A model generated the notes under the pieces. That model was not told where the DNA came from and made no database searches. It saw only the letters and a list, made by a program, of their open reading frames with translations. Source: Frankiaceae bacterium (GTDB lineage Bacteria > Actinomycetota > Actinomycetes > JAFAQI01). Taken from it: 6,027 nt of DNA. Position numbers and translations under genes: made by a program. Positions within the stretch are counted from its first letter, which is position 1, and each line of letters opens with the position of its first letter. The DNA lies in assembly GCA_030840545.1 (NCBI GenBank), contig JAVEEH010000196.1, forward strand, positions 1 through 6,027. Direction: 5' to 3'. This document shows, in pieces, positions 5,259 to 6,027 of this stretch.

Positions 5259-5264
5259 CCTCCT
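5259..5264 (-). promoter_or_regulatory. Strong Shine-Dalgarno (AGGAGG) deciding the GTG start at 5252
   Basis: The minus strand reads AGGAGG, a full match to the 16S rRNA anti-Shine-Dalgarno, with a 6-nt spacer (AATGAC) to GTG 5252. The spacer itself contains an ATG in another frame, only one base away, which would be a poor start. It is the strongest ribosome binding site noticed in the window. Confidence 0.8.
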
Positions 5265-5292
5265 GGGCCGAGCGGAGCAGCGAACGACGACG

Positions 5293-5298
5293 ACGCTA
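5293..5298 (-). promoter_or_regulatory. Candidate -10 element for the hypothetical gene
   Basis: TAGCGT on the minus strand fits TAnnnT and lies in the 81-bp gap after the amidohydrolase stop. It would give a start near 5286 and a leader of about 34 nt carrying the strong AGGAGG. No recognisable -35 is present, so support is weak. Confidence 0.22.
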
Positions 5299-5333
5299 GG
5301 CGATGAGCGGGCGGAGCGCTTCTCCGTTCGTGC

Positions 5334-6027
5334 TCAGCTGGTGGTGACGGTCACCGTGTCGCGGCCGCTGCGCAGCAGGGCGCCGGGCGTCGCGCCCGTC
5401 GCCACCCCGTCGCGGATCGTCTCGACGCCGTTGACGAGCACCCGCTTGATGCCGAGCGCCTGGGCCGTGAGACGAGGCGCACCGCCGGGCAGGTCGTTGA
5501 CGAGGGAGGCGTCCTCGGACGCGATCTCGGCCGGGTCGAACACGACGATGTCGGCGTTGTAGCCCGCACGGAGATAGCCGCGGTCCTTCAGCCCGAACAC
5601 GTCGGCCTGGTCACCGGTGATGAGCTGCACGGCGCGCTCGAGCGAGACCAGCTTGCGGCCGCGGACCATGTCGCCGATGAAACGGGTCGGGAACGGCGCC
5701 CCTGCCATCCGGTCGAGATGTGCCCCGGCGTCGGACCCGCCGAGCATGATGTCGTCCTCCCGCCAGGCCTGCTCGCGCAGCGTCCACGTGTCCGGGTCGC
5801 TGTCGGTCGGCATGGGCCAGAGGATGGTCTTGAGCTCGTCGTTGATGCAGATCTCGACAAGGGCGTCGAACGGATCGAGGCCGCGCTCCGCCGCGATGTC
5901 CTTCACCGGGCGGCCCTTCAGACCGTCGTTGGCGGCGCTGTAGGTGTCACCGATGACGTAGCGACCGAAGTTGCCGAGCCGGCGGAAGACACCGGCCTCC
6001 TTGCTGTTCGCCCGCTCGACCAGGTGT
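5334..6027 (-). CDS. Amidohydrolase, N-acyl-D-amino-acid deacylase type, C-terminal part
   Basis: The C-terminal 230 residues of a metal-dependent amidohydrolase (amidohydrolase 3 / D-aminoacylase group); the N-terminus with the HxH metal motif lies beyond the right edge. Seen: GGSDAGAHLD at visible residues 96-105, whose Asp is the conserved metal-binding or catalytic aspartate at the end of the barrel, LERAVQLITGDQADVFGL, and the closing beta-sandwich segment GYLRAGYNADIVVFDPAEI typical of urease-superfamily enzymes, followed by VLVNGVETIRDG. Members hydrolyse N-acyl-D-amino acids, dihydropyrimidine-like rings or related amides in the cytoplasm; the actual substrate cannot be deduced. Full family length is roughly 480-580 residues, so about half is present. 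The frame is open from the stop at 5334 to the window edge. The next gene on the strand starts 81 bp downstream. Confidence 0.88.
   Translation of the reverse strand, partial: HLVERANSKEAGVFRRLGNFGRYVIGDTYSAANDGLKGRPVKDIAAERGLDPFDALVEICINDELKTILWPMPTDSDPDTWTLREQAWREDDIMLGGSDAGAHLDRMAGAPFPTRFIGDMVRGRKLVSLERAVQLITGDQADVFGLKDRGYLRAGYNADIVVFDPAEIASEDASLVNDLPGGAPRLTAQALGIKRVLVNGVETIRDGVATGATPGALLRSGRDTVTVTTS

Noticed and set aside
5312..5326. Short inverted repeat CGGAG-CGCTT-CTCCG after the amidohydrolase stop
   Set aside because: The stem is only five base pairs with no T tract, so it is not convincing as a terminator.
5253..5333. 81-bp gap examined for small genes or RNA
   Set aside because: Apart from the AGGAGG and a weak -10, only a short GAC repeat is seen, as expected by chance at this GC content.
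1..6027. Search for CRISPR, tRNA, insertion sequence or phage features
   Set aside because: No direct repeats with spacers, no cloverleaf, and no transposase or integrase motif were seen; composition looks uniform.

Overview
The window comes from a high-GC Gram-positive bacterium, most likely an actinobacterium. The grounds are strongly GC-biased third codon positions, frequent GTG starts, 4-nt overlapping stop/start junctions, an LLM-fold enzyme of a family that usually uses F420, and a small single-cluster ferredoxin of the actinobacterial P450-partner type. The order cannot be fixed from sequence alone.

Left block (1-2180, minus strand). Four genes read right to left from a divergent promoter near 2181-2260: a 3Fe-4S-type ferredoxin, a zinc-dependent medium-chain alcohol dehydrogenase, an LLM-class oxidoreductase, and the first 14 codons of a probable patatin-like phospholipase. 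Ferredoxin and dehydrogenase overlap by 4 nt, dehydrogenase and LLM gene abut with no spacer, and 16 nt separate the LLM gene from the patatin gene, so this looks like one operon.

Centre block (2270-3941, plus strand). An enoyl-CoA hydratase/isomerase is followed 4 nt later by a short-chain dehydrogenase that lacks the usual catalytic tyrosine and resembles 2,4-dienoyl-CoA/enoyl-CoA reductases. Together they look like auxiliary beta-oxidation enzymes. The short divergent intergenic region holds a palindrome, TAGAACACGTTCCA (2190-2203), that fits the KstR operator consensus TnnAACnnGTTnnA. KstR is the TetR-type repressor of actinobacterial sterol catabolism. The left and centre blocks may therefore be a co-regulated sterol or lipid degradation locus, with ferredoxin and dehydrogenase handling side-chain oxidation and hydratase and reductase handling acyl-CoA steps. 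This is inference; no P450, acyl-CoA dehydrogenase or regulator gene lies in the window.

Right block (3919-6027, minus strand). A rhodanese-domain protein and an Arg-type cysteine dioxygenase overlap by 4 nt and form a small sulfur module. Upstream lie a conserved-looking 128-residue protein of unknown function with a perfect Shine-Dalgarno sequence, and the C-terminal 230 residues of an amidohydrolase of the N-acyl-D-amino-acid deacylase type. The short-chain dehydrogenase and rhodanese genes converge and overlap by 23 bp. No RNA gene, insertion sequence, CRISPR array or tRNA was seen, and no stretch over 300 bases lacks a gene.
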